Counted from the stretch's first letter, positions 9,099 to 18,988 are shown. The stretch is DNA of 64,000 nt from Mesorhizobium sp. M4B.F.Ca.ET.203.01.1.1 (GCF_004791025.1 NZ_SRUO01000006.1:186001-250000); one strand, 5' to 3'. Made by a program: numbers and translations. Notes: generated by a model from the letters alone, not told the origin.

Positions 9099-9815
9099 TT
9101 ACCCCACCGCCGGCTTGCCGAAGATCAGCCCCAGGAATTCGCCCAGCCAGCGCTTGAGGTGCATGTCCCAGATCAGCCGGCCGCCGAGATGGTCGCGGCC
9201 GGGCTGCGCGCCGGGCAGTTCGAAGCGGTGCGCGCCGCGCACCACCCAGCGCTGCATCATCACCCGGGTCAGTTCGCCATGGAACTGGATGCCCCAGGCA
9301 TTGTCGCCATAGCGGAAGGCCTGGTTGGGATAGGTCTCGGCCGTCGCCAGCAGCGTCGCATCCTTCGGCAGCGAAAAACCCTCGCGATGGAACTGGTAGA
9401 CCATCTCCGGCCAGTGCATCAGCTTCTTGCCGGCCTCGGTCGCCTTCAGCGGATACCAGCCGATCTCGACCAGCCCCTCGCCGTGGCCCTCGACCTTGCC
9501 GCCGAGATGGTTGACCAGCATCTGCGCGCCGAGGCAGATGCCGAGCAATGGCCGGTTCTCCTTCAGCGGAATGTTGAGCCAGTTGGTCTCGCGGCGGACG
9601 AAATCGTCCTCGTCATTGGCGCTCATCGGCCCGCCGAACACCACCGCGCCGGCATGGCCGTCCAGCGTGCCCGGCAATTCATCGCCGAGCGGCGGCCGGC
9701 GGATGTCGAGATCGAAGCCTTCTTCCAGAAGCATGTGGCCGACGCGACCGGGGCTCGAACTCTCCTGATGCAGCACGATCAGGATCTTTGGTTTCGAACG
9801 CGGTCTCGGCGGCAT
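9099..9815 (-). CDS. Class I glutamine amidotransferase-like protein (GMP synthase subunit-like)
   Basis: 238 residues covering a single GATase1 domain. The nucleophile elbow is LLGICLGAQML with Cys94, and the catalytic His179 and Glu181 are in GIQFHGEL. The oxyanion region VVFGGPMSANDED is also present. Such stand-alone proteins hydrolyse glutamine or gamma-glutamyl compounds; the acceptor is unknown. No synthetase domain is fused or adjacent. It lies downstream of the TerB-domain gene on the same strand with a 35-base gap. Confidence 0.85.
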   Translation of the reverse strand: MPPRPRSKPKILIVLHQESSSPGRVGHMLLEEGFDLDIRRPPLGDELPGTLDGHAGAVVFGGPMSANDEDDFVRRETNWLNIPLKENRPLLGICLGAQMLVNHLGGKVEGHGEGLVEIGWYPLKATEAGKKLMHWPEMVYQFHREGFSLPKDATLLATAETYPNQAFRYGDNAWGIQFHGELTRVMMQRWVVRGAHRFELPGAQPGRDHLGGRLIWDMHLKRWLGEFLGLIFGKPAVG

Positions 9816-9850
9816 CGGAAGGCGGAACCCCTGTCTATTCGTCGCCCAGT

Positions 9851-10330
9851 CTATTCGTCACTTGGGGTTCCGCGAGCGCCGGGCGCCTGCGCGGCGGCCT
9901 TCTGGCGCGCCTCGACGCGGTCGCGCCGTTCGACCCCGATCAGCTCGGCGACGCGCCACACCGTGTTGTCCTCCAGCTCGTGCAGTTCGCCGTCGGCATA
10001 GACGATCTCCCACATCAGGCCGACGAACGCCTTGCGCGCCTCGGCGTCGAGATGGCGCTTCAGCACGCTGGTGAAGGCATAGAGGTCGATCGCCTCATTG
10101 TCGGCCCGCTCGCCGGCGGCGGCCAGCGCGTCGAGCTCCTCGCCGCTGATCGAATAGGTCTGCGCCAACACAGCCTTGAACCGCTCCCACTCGACATCCT
10201 GGCGCACGCCGTCGGCGCTCATAACGTGGTAGAGCAGCGCCGACGCGGCGACGCGCGGATCGTCCGCGTTGGCGCGGGCAGCACCCGCCGGCAGATCCCT
10301 CAGGAAAGACAGGACACGTTCGAACATCAT
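9851..10330 (-). CDS. TerB-domain protein
   Basis: 159 residues. The centre matches the TerB/DjlA N-terminal helical domain: AASALLYHVMSADGVRQDVEWERFKAVL and FVGLMWEIVYADGELHELEDNTVWRVAELIGV, with the paired acidic residues (ADG.) that bind metal in this family. The C-terminus is Ala/Arg rich and probably disordered. It is the last gene of the heme-associated string, 33 bases after hemY. TerB proteins were named for tellurite resistance, but the stand-alone rhizobial form has no established role. Confidence 0.8.
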   Translation of the reverse strand: MMFERVLSFLRDLPAGAARANADDPRVAASALLYHVMSADGVRQDVEWERFKAVLAQTYSISGEELDALAAAGERADNEAIDLYAFTSVLKRHLDAEARKAFVGLMWEIVYADGELHELEDNTVWRVAELIGVERRDRVEARQKAAAQAPGARGTPSDE

Positions 10331-10363
10331 TTCATTCCCATACGGCCCGGATCGATCCCGGCC

Positions 10364-11950
10364 TCAAAACAAACGAAACCGGCGCGGCGATTTTTCCGCC
10401 TCATCGTCCGGATCGACACCGGGATCGTCGGGCAGCCTCGCCAGTTCCTCCGCCGGCTCCACCCCTTCGGCATCGTCGGGCACGGCGGCAAAGGCGGCCG
10501 CGGTGACCGGCTTCACCTGGTCCTCGTCTGAGGCCGGGGTCGCGACCGAGCCGTCCGGCGCAACGGCCTCTATCGTCTTTTCCTTCTCCGCCGCCGGCGC
10601 CACGGTGATCGCCGGCACGACTGTCTCCGGGCCGTCCTCATGGCTGTCGATCAGGTGCCCGAGCCGCTCCATCGGCGCCCGCCATTCGAAGGCGTCGAGT
10701 TTGCCGGTGACTGGCGACACCGGCGCCCAATGCTCGGAGACGACGCCGTCGGCGACCCAGGCCGGATCGCGCGGCGCCCGGACCGCCTTGGACAGCAATT
10801 GCCTCACCTTGCCCTGGTCACCTGTCTCGGCCTCCTCGATGTCGGCCAGGAGCAGATAGGCGCCTTCGCGCCGGTCCATGCGGATCGCAGCGTCCGCCTC
10901 GCGCCGGGCGGTGGCGAAATCCTGCGCGTCGAGCGCCGCGCGGGCAACCGCCATCGACGACTCGGCATGGTTCTTCTTCAGATCCTGCAGCTTCTTCGCC
11001 CGGTTCAGCCGGTCGCCGACGGCATCGCCGGGGCGGGCATGGGTATAGAGCTCGGCGATTTCCGGATGCGGCTCGGCCCGCCACGCCGCTTCGAGGATCT
11101 TGGAGCCCTTGCGCACATCGTTTTGCCGAAACAGCAGCCTGGCGGCGGCGACCGCCGCCGGCGCGAATTCGGGCACGAGCTTGTTGGCTTCGAGCGCCGC
11201 GGCCCTTGCCGCGTTGGCGTCACTGTCGATCAGCGCCTGCGCCTTGGCGGTGAGCAGCACGGCGCGGCGGCGGTTGGCGGCGTCGCGCTCGATCTGCCGC
11301 GTCGACTTCTGCGCCTCGACCAGCTTCAGCGCGCCGTCCCAGTCGCCGCGTCCGGTCAGTTCCTCCAGCGTCGATTCGGCGGCCCAGGCAAGTTGCGGCG
11401 CCACCGCCGCGGCGCGGCCGGCATAGTGCCTGGCGGCGTTGCGGTCGCCGAGGCGCTCGGCCTCCAGATAGAGGCCGCGCAGGCCGAGCAGCCGCATCTC
11501 GGGATCGTCGAGCATCGCCTCGAACTTCTCGCGTGCGCCTTCATGATCGCCTTCGAGCAGCGAGGCCTGCGCCTCCAGGAGATGGATCAGTGGCTCCTGG
11601 TCGGAGCGGATCAGCTTGGCCGCTTCCTTGGTCTTCTTGCGCGCCAGCGCCCCGTCGCCAGCGCCGGCCGCGATCATGCCGGTCGACAGCGCCTGGTAGC
11701 CGCGGTCGCGGCGGCGCACCCGGAAATAGCGCGAGATGGTATAGGGGCTGTTCCACAGCGACTTCACCAGCCACCACAGGATCATCACCGCGGCGACGAC
11801 CGCGACCACCGCCACCGCCGCCACCATCAGGCTGACCTGATACTGATAGCCGTTGAAGGTGACGACCATGTCGCCGGGACGATCGGCCAGCCAGGCGAAG
11901 CCGAGCCCGAGCGCGAAGACGACGGCGAGGAAGATGAGGATGCGGATCAT
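10364..11950 (-). CDS. hemY: HemY-type inner-membrane TPR protein
   Basis: 528 residues. Two membrane segments occur at about 3-20 and 40-62, followed by the HemY N-terminal motif region (LVKSLWNSPYTISRYFRVRRRDRGYQALSTGMIA) and a series of TPR-like repeats to about residue 430. The tail is acidic and disordered. This is the heme-operon HemY of proteobacteria (not protoporphyrinogen oxidase of Gram-positives), thought to help coordinate late heme steps at the membrane. It follows the mitofilin-domain gene after 10 bases, in the order hemC, hemD, mitofilin-like, hemY, typical of rhizobia. Confidence 0.9.
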   Translation of the reverse strand: MIRILIFLAVVFALGLGFAWLADRPGDMVVTFNGYQYQVSLMVAAVAVVAVVAAVMILWWLVKSLWNSPYTISRYFRVRRRDRGYQALSTGMIAAGAGDGALARKKTKEAAKLIRSDQEPLIHLLEAQASLLEGDHEGAREKFEAMLDDPEMRLLGLRGLYLEAERLGDRNAARHYAGRAAAVAPQLAWAAESTLEELTGRGDWDGALKLVEAQKSTRQIERDAANRRRAVLLTAKAQALIDSDANAARAAALEANKLVPEFAPAAVAAARLLFRQNDVRKGSKILEAAWRAEPHPEIAELYTHARPGDAVGDRLNRAKKLQDLKKNHAESSMAVARAALDAQDFATARREADAAIRMDRREGAYLLLADIEEAETGDQGKVRQLLSKAVRAPRDPAWVADGVVSEHWAPVSPVTGKLDAFEWRAPMERLGHLIDSHEDGPETVVPAITVAPAAEKEKTIEAVAPDGSVATPASDEDQVKPVTAAAFAAVPDDAEGVEPAEELARLPDDPGVDPDDEAEKSPRRFRLF

Positions 11951-11960
11951 CTGGTCTCCC

Positions 11961-13430
11961 TCACGCCTTCATCGCGCCGGCAATCAACGAATCGATCAGC
12001 TTTTCGACCTCCAGTCGCGCCTTCAGCTTGCCGGCAAAATCCGCGCCGGCGGCCTTCACCGCTTCCGGCAGCGTGTCGTACTCGCTGAGCGCCTTGGCGT
12101 AGTCGCCCTGGTTGACCGCCACCTCCATGCGCGCCACGGTTTCCGGCGCGCCCTTGCCCTCGACGGCGCCGATCGGCCGGACCTTCACCAGCGATTCGGC
12201 GCTCGACATCAGGTTCTGGAGGAAGCCTGCATTCTCATCGACGGGCGTGGCGGCCGCGACCATCGCGTTGGCGGCGGCATCGACCTCGGCGGCGATGTCC
12301 GTCCGGGTCGAAACGCCCTTCTCGGCATAGGCGCGCAGCGTCGCGATCTCCGGCGCGTCAGGCGAAATCGCCGCGAAGGTTTCGAGCTCGGCAGCGAACG
12401 GCGCGCCTCGGTCGAGCGCCGACTTCAGCGCCGATGCCGCGATGGCCATCGCGATCTTCGGCTGCGAGGCCTGCGCCTCGACCTTGCCGGAGAGCTGCGA
12501 CACCGACTGCTCCAGCGCCGCCAGCCGGCCGTCCTCAGCCTTCGCCGCCTCGCCGGCGGATTTCACCAGCGCGTCGAGCCCGGCCAGCTTTTCATTGAGC
12601 GGCCCGAGATCGACAGGCGCGGCAGTTCCGGCCTTCTGCAGGTCGGCGATCGCCGTCTCGACCTGCTTGAGCTTGTCGCCAAGCGCGGCAACACCGGCGG
12701 CGTCGCCGGCGCCGCCTTGCTCGACCGCCGATTTCAGCGCCGCGACGTCCGACTTGACCTGGTCCAGCGCCGACGACAGCCCATCGACCTTGGCCGAGGC
12801 ATCGCCATTGCCGCCGGCCTGCTTCAGGCCCGCGACCTCACTCTTCAGCGCGGCGATCTCGCCATTGACGCCGTCGAGGGAAGCGCCGCCCGACCCCGGC
12901 GCGCCGATGAGGCCGGCGAACTGCAGGCCGCCGGCTGCGGCCAGCGCAATGACGCCGCCGATCACGCCGGCGGCAATGCCATTGAGGCCGCCGCGTTTCG
13001 GCTGCGGTGCCATATAGTCCTCCCTCCCGAGGTTTGTTTTCGGCGCGTCTCCGGCGGCGGCCGCCTTGGTCGAGGCATCCTCGAAATTGTAGTCGGAGCC
13101 ATGCGTCTGATCAGGCGACGCCTCGGAACCTGCCGGATAGGGGCGCTCCGCCTCATCCGAGCCCTTGGCGGTGTCTTCCGTTCCGGCCTGCGCGGCAGCG
13201 TCGCTGTGCTCCCAGGGCTCATGATCGACCTGGTCGGCATGCACCGGCTCCGCCGGAGCCTCGGGTTGCGAAGCGCTCGCGGCTTCCTCCGCCTCGGCCT
13301 CCACGGTCTTCGCCCCATCCTCCTCGACAATACGCGAGACGGCGCCGGGCTCGAGTTCGATCGTCACCGGCTCGCGGCGGCTCTTCGAATGTCGCATCTT
13401 CGGCGTCTTGACCATGCTTGGGCTCCGCAA
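11961..13430 (-). CDS. Mitofilin-domain (COG4223) membrane protein
   Basis: 489 residues. An acidic, Ala/Glu-rich cytoplasmic head (1-150) is followed by one membrane segment (about 155-178, AAGVIGGVIALAAAGGLQFAGL), a long coiled-coil region (about 180-310) and a helical C-terminal domain similar to mitochondrial Mic60/mitofilin. Alphaproteobacterial relatives shape inner-membrane invaginations or envelope contacts, and are nearly always encoded in the heme cluster, as here between hemD and hemY. Low-complexity composition makes opposite-strand open frames long, but the coding strand is clear from the operon context. Confidence 0.85.
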   Translation of the reverse strand: MRSPSMVKTPKMRHSKSRREPVTIELEPGAVSRIVEEDGAKTVEAEAEEAASASQPEAPAEPVHADQVDHEPWEHSDAAAQAGTEDTAKGSDEAERPYPAGSEASPDQTHGSDYNFEDASTKAAAAGDAPKTNLGREDYMAPQPKRGGLNGIAAGVIGGVIALAAAGGLQFAGLIGAPGSGGASLDGVNGEIAALKSEVAGLKQAGGNGDASAKVDGLSSALDQVKSDVAALKSAVEQGGAGDAAGVAALGDKLKQVETAIADLQKAGTAAPVDLGPLNEKLAGLDALVKSAGEAAKAEDGRLAALEQSVSQLSGKVEAQASQPKIAMAIAASALKSALDRGAPFAAELETFAAISPDAPEIATLRAYAEKGVSTRTDIAAEVDAAANAMVAAATPVDENAGFLQNLMSSAESLVKVRPIGAVEGKGAPETVARMEVAVNQGDYAKALSEYDTLPEAVKAAGADFAGKLKARLEVEKLIDSLIAGAMKA

Positions 13431-13554
13431 ATTGGCTTGGGATGGTTCAACGGGTCTAGAGCTGAAGGATGCTCTAGCACATCACCAAGCGGTGAAAAGG
13501 GGCGGCGTGATGACACAGACCTGAGCAGGCATCCTGTCATGTCGCAGATTCTGC

Positions 13555-14271
13555 CTAGCGCCCGGCCAGCACTAGCCTGATCAGCGCGTCTTCCTGCGGT
13601 TCGGCGGCGACGCGGACCCGTTCGGGAGCGACGCCGTCGAGCGCTGCGGCGATACGTCCCGACAGCGCGAAAAATCCCGTCTTTTCAAAATAACCGCCGA
13701 GCGCCGGCCGCCGGATCAGGGCCTGCATCGCCACGGCAGCCTTGGCCGAATAGAGCAGGACCACGTCGACTGGCCCGCCGGACAGGGTCGCAGCCACGTC
13801 CGCGTCGGAATGGTCGAGCGCGATCGTGTCGTAGGTTTCAACGGCGCGGACTGGAATGCCGGCCGCCGAGAGGCGCTGCTCGAAGGCAGGAAAGCGCACG
13901 CGGCCGCAAAGATAGACGATCGTCCCTGCCGCAGAGCCGCCGGCGATGGCATCGGCCAGCGCCAGGGCATCGCCCGGGCCTTCGTTGACCGTGGTAAATC
14001 CTGCCTTGCGCGCCGCTTCCGCTGTCCTTTTGCCAATGGCATGACAGGGCAGAGCGGCAAGCGCGGCGATGAGCTCGCGCGACGCGTAGCGCACCGCGTT
14101 GGCGCTGGTAACCGCGACCGCCATGGCATCCTTCGGCGCTTCGCTTGCCTTGGCCGGCAGCGCCACCGTTTCGGTCAGCGGCAGCAGAATCGGCTGAAAG
14201 CCCATCTGCTCGAGCCGATGCGCGGTTCGCGAGGCGCCCGGTTCCGGCCGCGTCACCAGAACGCGCAGCAT
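13555..14271 (-). CDS. hemD: Uroporphyrinogen-III synthase
   Basis: 238 residues from the ATG at 14271. It converts hydroxymethylbilane to uroporphyrinogen III, the step after HemC. The N-terminus LRVLVTRPEPGASRTAHRL and the internal VVLLYSAKAA are characteristic; the overall sequence is poorly conserved, as usual for HemD. I chose 14271 rather than an upstream in-frame ATG because it starts exactly at the family N-terminus and lies one base after the hemC stop, giving tight coupling. About 120 bases separate it from the downstream mitofilin-domain gene. Confidence 0.9.
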   Translation of the reverse strand: MLRVLVTRPEPGASRTAHRLEQMGFQPILLPLTETVALPAKASEAPKDAMAVAVTSANAVRYASRELIAALAALPCHAIGKRTAEAARKAGFTTVNEGPGDALALADAIAGGSAAGTIVYLCGRVRFPAFEQRLSAAGIPVRAVETYDTIALDHSDADVAATLSGGPVDVVLLYSAKAAVAMQALIRRPALGGYFEKTGFFALSGRIAAALDGVAPERVRVAAEPQEDALIRLVLAGR

Positions 14272-14272
14272 G

Positions 14273-15199
14273 TCAGGCCCAGCCGTCGAAGAAGGATTCG
14301 CCGGCCTTGGCCCGCACCGCCCTGGCGGCTTCCGCGCCGATCCGGGCGGCATCCGGCGCCGGTCCGTCCAGCCTGACCTCATGCGACTGTCCGCCGTCGG
14401 GCGAGATGATCAGCCCGGCAAAGGAGAGCTTGTCGCCCGCTATCGTCGCGTGACCGGCGATCGGCGTGCGGCAGGAACCGTCGAGCGCCGCCAGGAAGGC
14501 TCGCTCGCAGGCCAGCGCCTGGCCGGTCGGCGCGTCGTGGATCGCGGCCAGCATGCGCTCGACATCGGCGTCGCCGATGCGGCTTTCGATGCAGATCGCG
14601 CCTTGCCCCGGCGCTGGCGGAAACTGTTCCAGCGTCATCAGGTCGGTGACGACATCGCCGAGCCCGAGCCGCTTCAGCCCGGCATAGGCGAGGATGGTGC
14701 CGTCGGCGACACCCTCATCCAGCTTGCGCAGCCTGGTTTGCACATTGCCGCGGAACATCACCACCTCGAGATCCGGCCGCATCCGCCGGATCAGCGCCTG
14801 GCGCCTGAGCGACGACGACCCGACCCTGGCGCCCCGAGGCAATTCGGCGATCGTCCTCGCCGCCTTGCCTATGAAGGCGTCGCGCGCGTCCTCGCGCGGC
14901 AGGAAAGCAGAGAGTTCGAGCCCCTCCGGCAACAGCGTCGGCATGTCCTTCGAGGAATGCACGGCGATGTCGATCCTGCCCGCCAGCATCGCTTCCTCGA
15001 TCTCCTTGGTGAACAGGCCCTTGCCGCCGGCTTCCGACAGTGGCCGGTCCTGGATGCGGTCGCCGCTGGTCGAGATGACGACGATCTCGAATGCTTGTTC
15101 CGGCAGACCGTGCGCCGCCATCAGCCGCGTCCGCGTCTCATGCGCCTGGGCAAGTGCCAGCGGGCTGCCGCGTGTTCCGATTTTCAAGCTTGTTTGCAT
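14273..15199 (-). CDS. hemC: Porphobilinogen deaminase (hydroxymethylbilane synthase)
   Basis: 308 residues from the ATG at 15199 ([17 protein letters not shown]). It polymerises four porphobilinogen molecules into hydroxymethylbilane in heme synthesis. The dipyrromethane cofactor attaches to Cys243 in [11 protein letters not shown], which is intact; other conserved segments are HSSKDMPT and GSSSLRRQA. Length is normal for the family. It is divergent from tsaD with only 47 bases between the two start codons chosen here, so their promoters must overlap. It heads the hem string on the minus strand. Confidence 0.95.
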   Translation of the reverse strand: MQTSLKIGTRGSPLALAQAHETRTRLMAAHGLPEQAFEIVVISTSGDRIQDRPLSEAGGKGLFTKEIEEAMLAGRIDIAVHSSKDMPTLLPEGLELSAFLPREDARDAFIGKAARTIAELPRGARVGSSSLRRQALIRRMRPDLEVVMFRGNVQTRLRKLDEGVADGTILAYAGLKRLGLGDVVTDLMTLEQFPPAPGQGAICIESRIGDADVERMLAAIHDAPTGQALACERAFLAALDGSCRTPIAGHATIAGDKLSFAGLIISPDGGQSHEVRLDGPAPDAARIGAEAARAVRAKAGESFFDGWA

Positions 15200-15246
15200 G
15201 GCGCGCTGTCCGTGATAACCCCCGGCACACGAGGTCTTGCCGGCAC

Positions 15247-16386
15247 ATGTCCTATCTAGGAAAGGCTGGTGATACAATCTTCGAGGACAGCGACCAATTG
15301 ATCCGCGTTCTGGGCATTGAGACGAGTTGCGACGAGACCGCGGCCAGCGTGGTGGCGCTGGATGGCCGCGCCGCGCCCAAAATCCTCTCCAACATCGTGC
15401 TCAGCCAGATCGAGGAGCATGCCGCGTTCGGCGGCGTCGTGCCGGAGATCGCCGCGCGCGCGCATGTCGAGGCGCTCGACGGCATCGTCGAGGCGGCCCT
15501 TGCCGATTCGGGCGTTGCGCTGGACGAGGTCGACGCGATCGCCGCGACCGCCGGTCCCGGCCTTGTCGGCGGGCTGATCGTCGGGCTGATGACGGCGAAG
15601 GCGATTGCCGCGGCCGCCGACAAGCCGTTGCTCGCCATCAACCATCTCGAAGGCCATGCGCTGACCGCAAGGCTGACCGACGGGCTCGACTTCCCCTATT
15701 TGCTGCTTCTGGTGTCCGGCGGCCACACCCAGATCGTCGCCGTGCGCGGCGTCGGCGACTATCAGCGCTGGGCGACCACCATCGACGACGCGCTCGGCGA
15801 AGCCTTCGACAAGACGGCCAAGATGCTCGGCCTGCCCTATCCCGGCGGTCCGAATGTCGAGAAGGCGGCAGCCACGGGCGATCCGGGCCGCTTTGCCTTG
15901 CCGCGCCCGATGAAGGGCTCGGCGCAGCCGGATTTCTCCTTCTCCGGCCTGAAGACGGCCGTGCGCCAGGCCGCGACCGCCATTGCGCCCTTGAGCGACC
16001 GGGATGTCGCCGACATCTGCGCCTCGTTCCAGGCGGCGGTGGCGGATGCGTTGGGCGACCGTGTTTCGCGCGCGCTCAACCGTTTCCGCCAGGAATTCCC
16101 TGACAGGGCCAAGCCGGCGCTCGTCGTCGCCGGCGGGGTCGCCGCCAACCGGACAATCAAGGCGACCCTGGAGGCGCTCTGCGCCGAGGCCGGCTTCGAC
16201 TTCATAGCGCCGCCGCAAAAGCTCTGCACCGACAATGCGGCGATGATCGCCTGGGCCGGCATCGAGCGCCTGCGCGCCGGGATGGCGCACACGAACGACG
16301 CCGATTTCGTGCCGCGCTCGCGCTGGCCGCTGGACAGCGTCTCTGCCCCGATGGTCGGCTCCGGCCGGCGCGGTGCCAAGGCATGA
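15247..16386 (+). CDS. tsaD: tRNA N6-adenosine threonylcarbamoyltransferase TsaD
   Basis: 379 residues if started at the ATG at 15247. It transfers threonylcarbamoyl to A37 of ANN-reading tRNAs. The family begins at [16 protein letters not shown]; metal-binding His residues are in [11 protein letters not shown], and SGGHTQIV and VAGGVAANR follow. The ATG at 15247 adds 17 residues before the conserved start, while a TTG at 15298 would give 362 residues, so the true start is uncertain. The stop overlaps the gpsA start by 4 bases (ATGA), a pairing common in alphaproteobacteria. Confidence 0.93.
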   Translation: MSYLGKAGDTIFEDSDQLIRVLGIETSCDETAASVVALDGRAAPKILSNIVLSQIEEHAAFGGVVPEIAARAHVEALDGIVEAALADSGVALDEVDAIAATAGPGLVGGLIVGLMTAKAIAAAADKPLLAINHLEGHALTARLTDGLDFPYLLLLVSGGHTQIVAVRGVGDYQRWATTIDDALGEAFDKTAKMLGLPYPGGPNVEKAAATGDPGRFALPRPMKGSAQPDFSFSGLKTAVRQAATAIAPLSDRDVADICASFQAAVADALGDRVSRALNRFRQEFPDRAKPALVVAGGVAANRTIKATLEALCAEAGFDFIAPPQKLCTDNAAMIAWAGIERLRAGMAHTNDADFVPRSRWPLDSVSAPMVGSGRRGAKA

Positions 16387-17402
16387 CCGAGCTGGTCACC
16401 AGCGGGCACGAGGCGCCGAGCGGCTGGCGCGTCGCAGTGCTTGGCGGCGGCGCCTGGGGCACGGCGCTGGCGCTGGCCATGCTGCGCGCCGGCCATTTCG
16501 TGCGCCTCTATGCGCGCGACCCCGAAACCGTCGCCGCGATCGATCGCGGCGAGAACCCGCGCTACCTGCCGGGCATCGCGCTGCAGCCCGGCATCGTCGC
16601 GACAACCGACATCGCGGCCGCGCTCGACGGCGCCGACTGCGTGCTCGCGGTGGCGCCGGCGCAGGCGCTGCGCGCCATGCTGGCTGGCGCCAGGGAGCAT
16701 GTGCCGTCGGGCGTTCCGCTGGTTCTTTGCGCCAAGGGCATCGAGCGCGACACCGGCGCGCTGCTGTCGGCGATCGTCGAGGAGGCCTTGCCGAACAATC
16801 CGGTTGCCGCCCTGTCCGGCCCGAGCTTCGCCACCGATGTCGCCCGCGGCCTGCCGACGGCGGTGGTGGTGGCCGCCCGCGACGCCGACCTTGCCGCAGA
16901 CCTTGCCGCCCGCTTCTCGGCCGAAAACCTGCGCTGCTATTCCAGCGACGACCTCGTCGGCGTCGAGATCGGCGGCGCGCTGAAGAACGTCTTCGCCATC
17001 GCCGCCGGCGCCGTCACCGGCGCGAGGCTCGGCGCCAGCGCCCAGGCCGCCATGGTGACGCGCGGCTTCGTCGAACTGCGCCGCATCGGCGCCGCCTTTG
17101 GCGCCAGGCCGGAGACGCTGATGGGGCTTTCCGGGCTCGGCGACCTCCTGCTCACCTGCTCCTCGGCGCAGTCGCGCAATTTCGCCTATGGGCTGGCGCT
17201 CGGCCAGGGCAAGCCGCTTGCCGGACTGCCGCTCGCCGAGGGCGTGCCGACGGCAGCGATCGCCGCCCGCCTCGCCGCCGAGCGCGGCATCGACGCGCCG
17301 ATCATCACCGCTGTCGCCGCCATTCTCGACGGCACCGTGACCATCGGCCAGGCCGTGACGGCGCTGATGACGCGGCCGCTCAAGACCGAAACCGACATCT
17401 GA
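16383..17402 (+). CDS. gpsA: NAD(P)-dependent glycerol-3-phosphate dehydrogenase
   Basis: 339 residues. It reduces dihydroxyacetone phosphate to sn-glycerol 3-phosphate for phospholipid synthesis. The N-terminal Rossmann motif [12 protein letters not shown], the segment [17 protein letters not shown] and the catalytic Lys in [13 protein letters not shown] are present. The start overlaps the tsaD stop (ATGA), indicating translational coupling. A YciI-type gene follows 19 bases downstream on the same strand, so tsaD, gpsA and the YciI gene are likely one transcript. Confidence 0.95.
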   Translation: MTELVTSGHEAPSGWRVAVLGGGAWGTALALAMLRAGHFVRLYARDPETVAAIDRGENPRYLPGIALQPGIVATTDIAAALDGADCVLAVAPAQALRAMLAGAREHVPSGVPLVLCAKGIERDTGALLSAIVEEALPNNPVAALSGPSFATDVARGLPTAVVVAARDADLAADLAARFSAENLRCYSSDDLVGVEIGGALKNVFAIAAGAVTGARLGASAQAAMVTRGFVELRRIGAAFGARPETLMGLSGLGDLLLTCSSAQSRNFAYGLALGQGKPLAGLPLAEGVPTAAIAARLAAERGIDAPIITAVAAILDGTVTIGQAVTALMTRPLKTETDI

Positions 17403-17421
17403 ACCATCGGAGTTTTAGACC

Positions 17422-17718
17422 ATGCTGTTTGCGTTGATTTGCAAGGACAAGCCCGGCAAGCTGCAGTTACGGGTCGACACGCGGCCGGCGCATGCGGCGT
17501 TCCTGCAAGGCCTGATCAGCGAAGGAAAACTTGCCTTTGCCGGGCCCTTCCTCGACGCTGACGGCAAGCCCGACGGCAGTCTGGTCATGATCGAGGCAGT
17601 GGATATGACGGCGGCGCAAGTCCTGGCGGCCAGCGATCCCTATGCCAAGGCCGGCCTGTTCGAAAGCGTCGAAATCCGCCCGTGGAACTGGGTCTTCCAG
17701 AAGCCCGCCGGCGCTTGA
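17422..17718 (+). CDS. YciI family protein
   Basis: 98 residues forming a single YciI (dimeric alpha-beta barrel) domain: MLFALICKDKPGKLQLR, a conserved His in RPAHAAFLQGL, then FAGPFLDADGKPDGSLVMIEA and the Asp/Pro-rich DPYAKAGLFESVEIRPWNWV. Members are small cytoplasmic proteins of unknown enzymatic role. A GGAG lies before the ATG. It follows gpsA by 19 bases, an arrangement that I recall from other rhizobia. Confidence 0.9.
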   Translation: MLFALICKDKPGKLQLRVDTRPAHAAFLQGLISEGKLAFAGPFLDADGKPDGSLVMIEAVDMTAAQVLAASDPYAKAGLFESVEIRPWNWVFQKPAGA

Positions 17719-17827
17719 TCGATCGCTTGGCGCGCCCCTCTCCTCGCGAGAACGGGGAAAGGGTAAGGGTAGTGGGAGCGCGAACGCTTCATTGTAGCCA
17801 ACCGACAATGGCAAGGGGACAACTGAG

Positions 17828-18253
17828 ATGAACTACTGGCTGTTCAAGTCCGAACCCTCGGTCTTCTCCTTCGAGGCGCTCAAGGCCAAGGGCAAGGCCG
17901 GCACGCAATGGGACGGCGTGCGCAACTATGCGGCGCGCAACAACATGAAGGCGATGCAGATCGGCGATCTCGGCTTCTTCTACCATTCCAATGAAGGGCT
18001 CAACATCGTCGGCATCGCCGAGGTCTGCGCGCTCGCCCATCCCGACACCACGAGCGACGATCCGCGCTGGGAATGCGTCGACATCCGCGCCTTCAAGGAG
18101 GTGCCTACCCCGGTGACGCTGGAGCAGGTCAAGGCCAATCCCAAGCTCGCCGAGATGGCGCTGGTGCGGCTCGGCCGGCTTTCCGTGCAGCCGGTGACGC
18201 CGGCCGAATGGAAAGAGGTCTGCCGCATGGCCGATCTCTCGCCGGCGCCGTGA
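17828..18253 (+). CDS. EVE domain protein
   Basis: 141 residues covering a complete EVE (PUA-like) domain: NYWLFKSEPSVFSFEALKA, WDGVRNYAARNNMKAM, and GDLGFFYHSNEGLNIVGIAEV. EVE domains bind modified bases in DNA or RNA in a small aromatic pocket, so a role in recognising modified nucleic acid is likely but unproven. The stop overlaps a GTG start of a methyltransferase gene (GTGA at 18250-18253), so the two are probably translated together. Confidence 0.9.
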   Translation: MNYWLFKSEPSVFSFEALKAKGKAGTQWDGVRNYAARNNMKAMQIGDLGFFYHSNEGLNIVGIAEVCALAHPDTTSDDPRWECVDIRAFKEVPTPVTLEQVKANPKLAEMALVRLGRLSVQPVTPAEWKEVCRMADLSPAP

Positions 18254-18906
18254 CCCGGCTGACGCCGAAAAGCGCGAAGAAGTTCATTCTCGACAACACG
18301 GCGCTGATGGCGCCGCCGCATGTGCCGGAAGTGCTCCTGCATCTCGCCGACGAGGCGCATGACCTTTGGCTGCGCACGGAAGAGGAACTGGCGGCGATCG
18401 GTCTGCCGCCACCGTTCTGGGCGTTCGCCTGGGCTGGCGGCCAGGGCCTTGCCCGCTACGTGCTCGACCATCCCGAAACCGTTCGCGGCAAGCGGGTGCT
18501 CGACTTCGCCTCCGGCTCAGGCCTGGTCGCCATCGCTGCCGCGAAGGCGGGCGCCGCGGCGGTGACCGCCGCCGACATCGATCCGTTCTGCGAGACGGCG
18601 ATCGCCCTCAACCTCGAGGCCAACTTGGCCGAGGCGGAATTCCTCGGCCAGGACTGCGTCGGCGCCGACATGGGCTGGGATGTCGTGCTGGCCGGCGACG
18701 TCTTCTACGACAGGTCCTTCGCCGACAGGCTGCTGCCCTGGTTCCAGGCGCTGACGGCGCGCGGCGCCGACATCCTCGTCGGCGATCCCGGCCGCGCCTA
18801 TCTGCCCAAGGACGGCCTGTGGTCACTGGCCGTCTACCAGGTGCCCGTGACGCGCGTGCTGGAGGATGCCGAGGTCAAGCGCACGACCGTCTGGCGCCTT
18901 GCTTGA
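18250..18906 (+). CDS. Class I SAM methyltransferase, ETF-beta lysine methyltransferase-like
   Basis: 218 residues from the GTG at 18250. The SAM-binding motif is VLDFASGSGLVAIAAAKAGA, preceded by the characteristic PPPFWAFAWAGGQGLARYVLDHPE, which matches METTL20/ETFBKMT-type enzymes. In mitochondria and in Agrobacterium such enzymes methylate lysines of electron-transfer flavoprotein beta, which makes ETF the likely target here. A longer in-frame start inside the EVE gene is unlikely because the extra residues are low-complexity shadow sequence. It overlaps the EVE gene by 4 bases. Confidence 0.82.
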   Translation: MTRLTPKSAKKFILDNTALMAPPHVPEVLLHLADEAHDLWLRTEEELAAIGLPPPFWAFAWAGGQGLARYVLDHPETVRGKRVLDFASGSGLVAIAAAKAGAAAVTAADIDPFCETAIALNLEANLAEAEFLGQDCVGADMGWDVVLAGDVFYDRSFADRLLPWFQALTARGADILVGDPGRAYLPKDGLWSLAVYQVPVTRVLEDAEVKRTTVWRLA

Positions 18907-18988
18907 CGGCAGCGCCGAACAGGCGTTCCATCGCCGCGATTCAAAGAGGGTGCATGTTTGGAACGACATGCATCGGGAGGGGGGACGC

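Noticed and set aside
9833..9859. A direct repeat of GTCTATTCGTC between the TerB and amidotransferase genes
   Set aside because: Two 11-base copies 16 bases apart in a short gap; too small to assign a role.
11853..13580. A 575-codon open frame opposite the mitofilin-domain gene
   Set aside because: Arg/Gly-rich shadow; the opposite strand has the expected heme-cluster gene with membrane segment and coiled coil.
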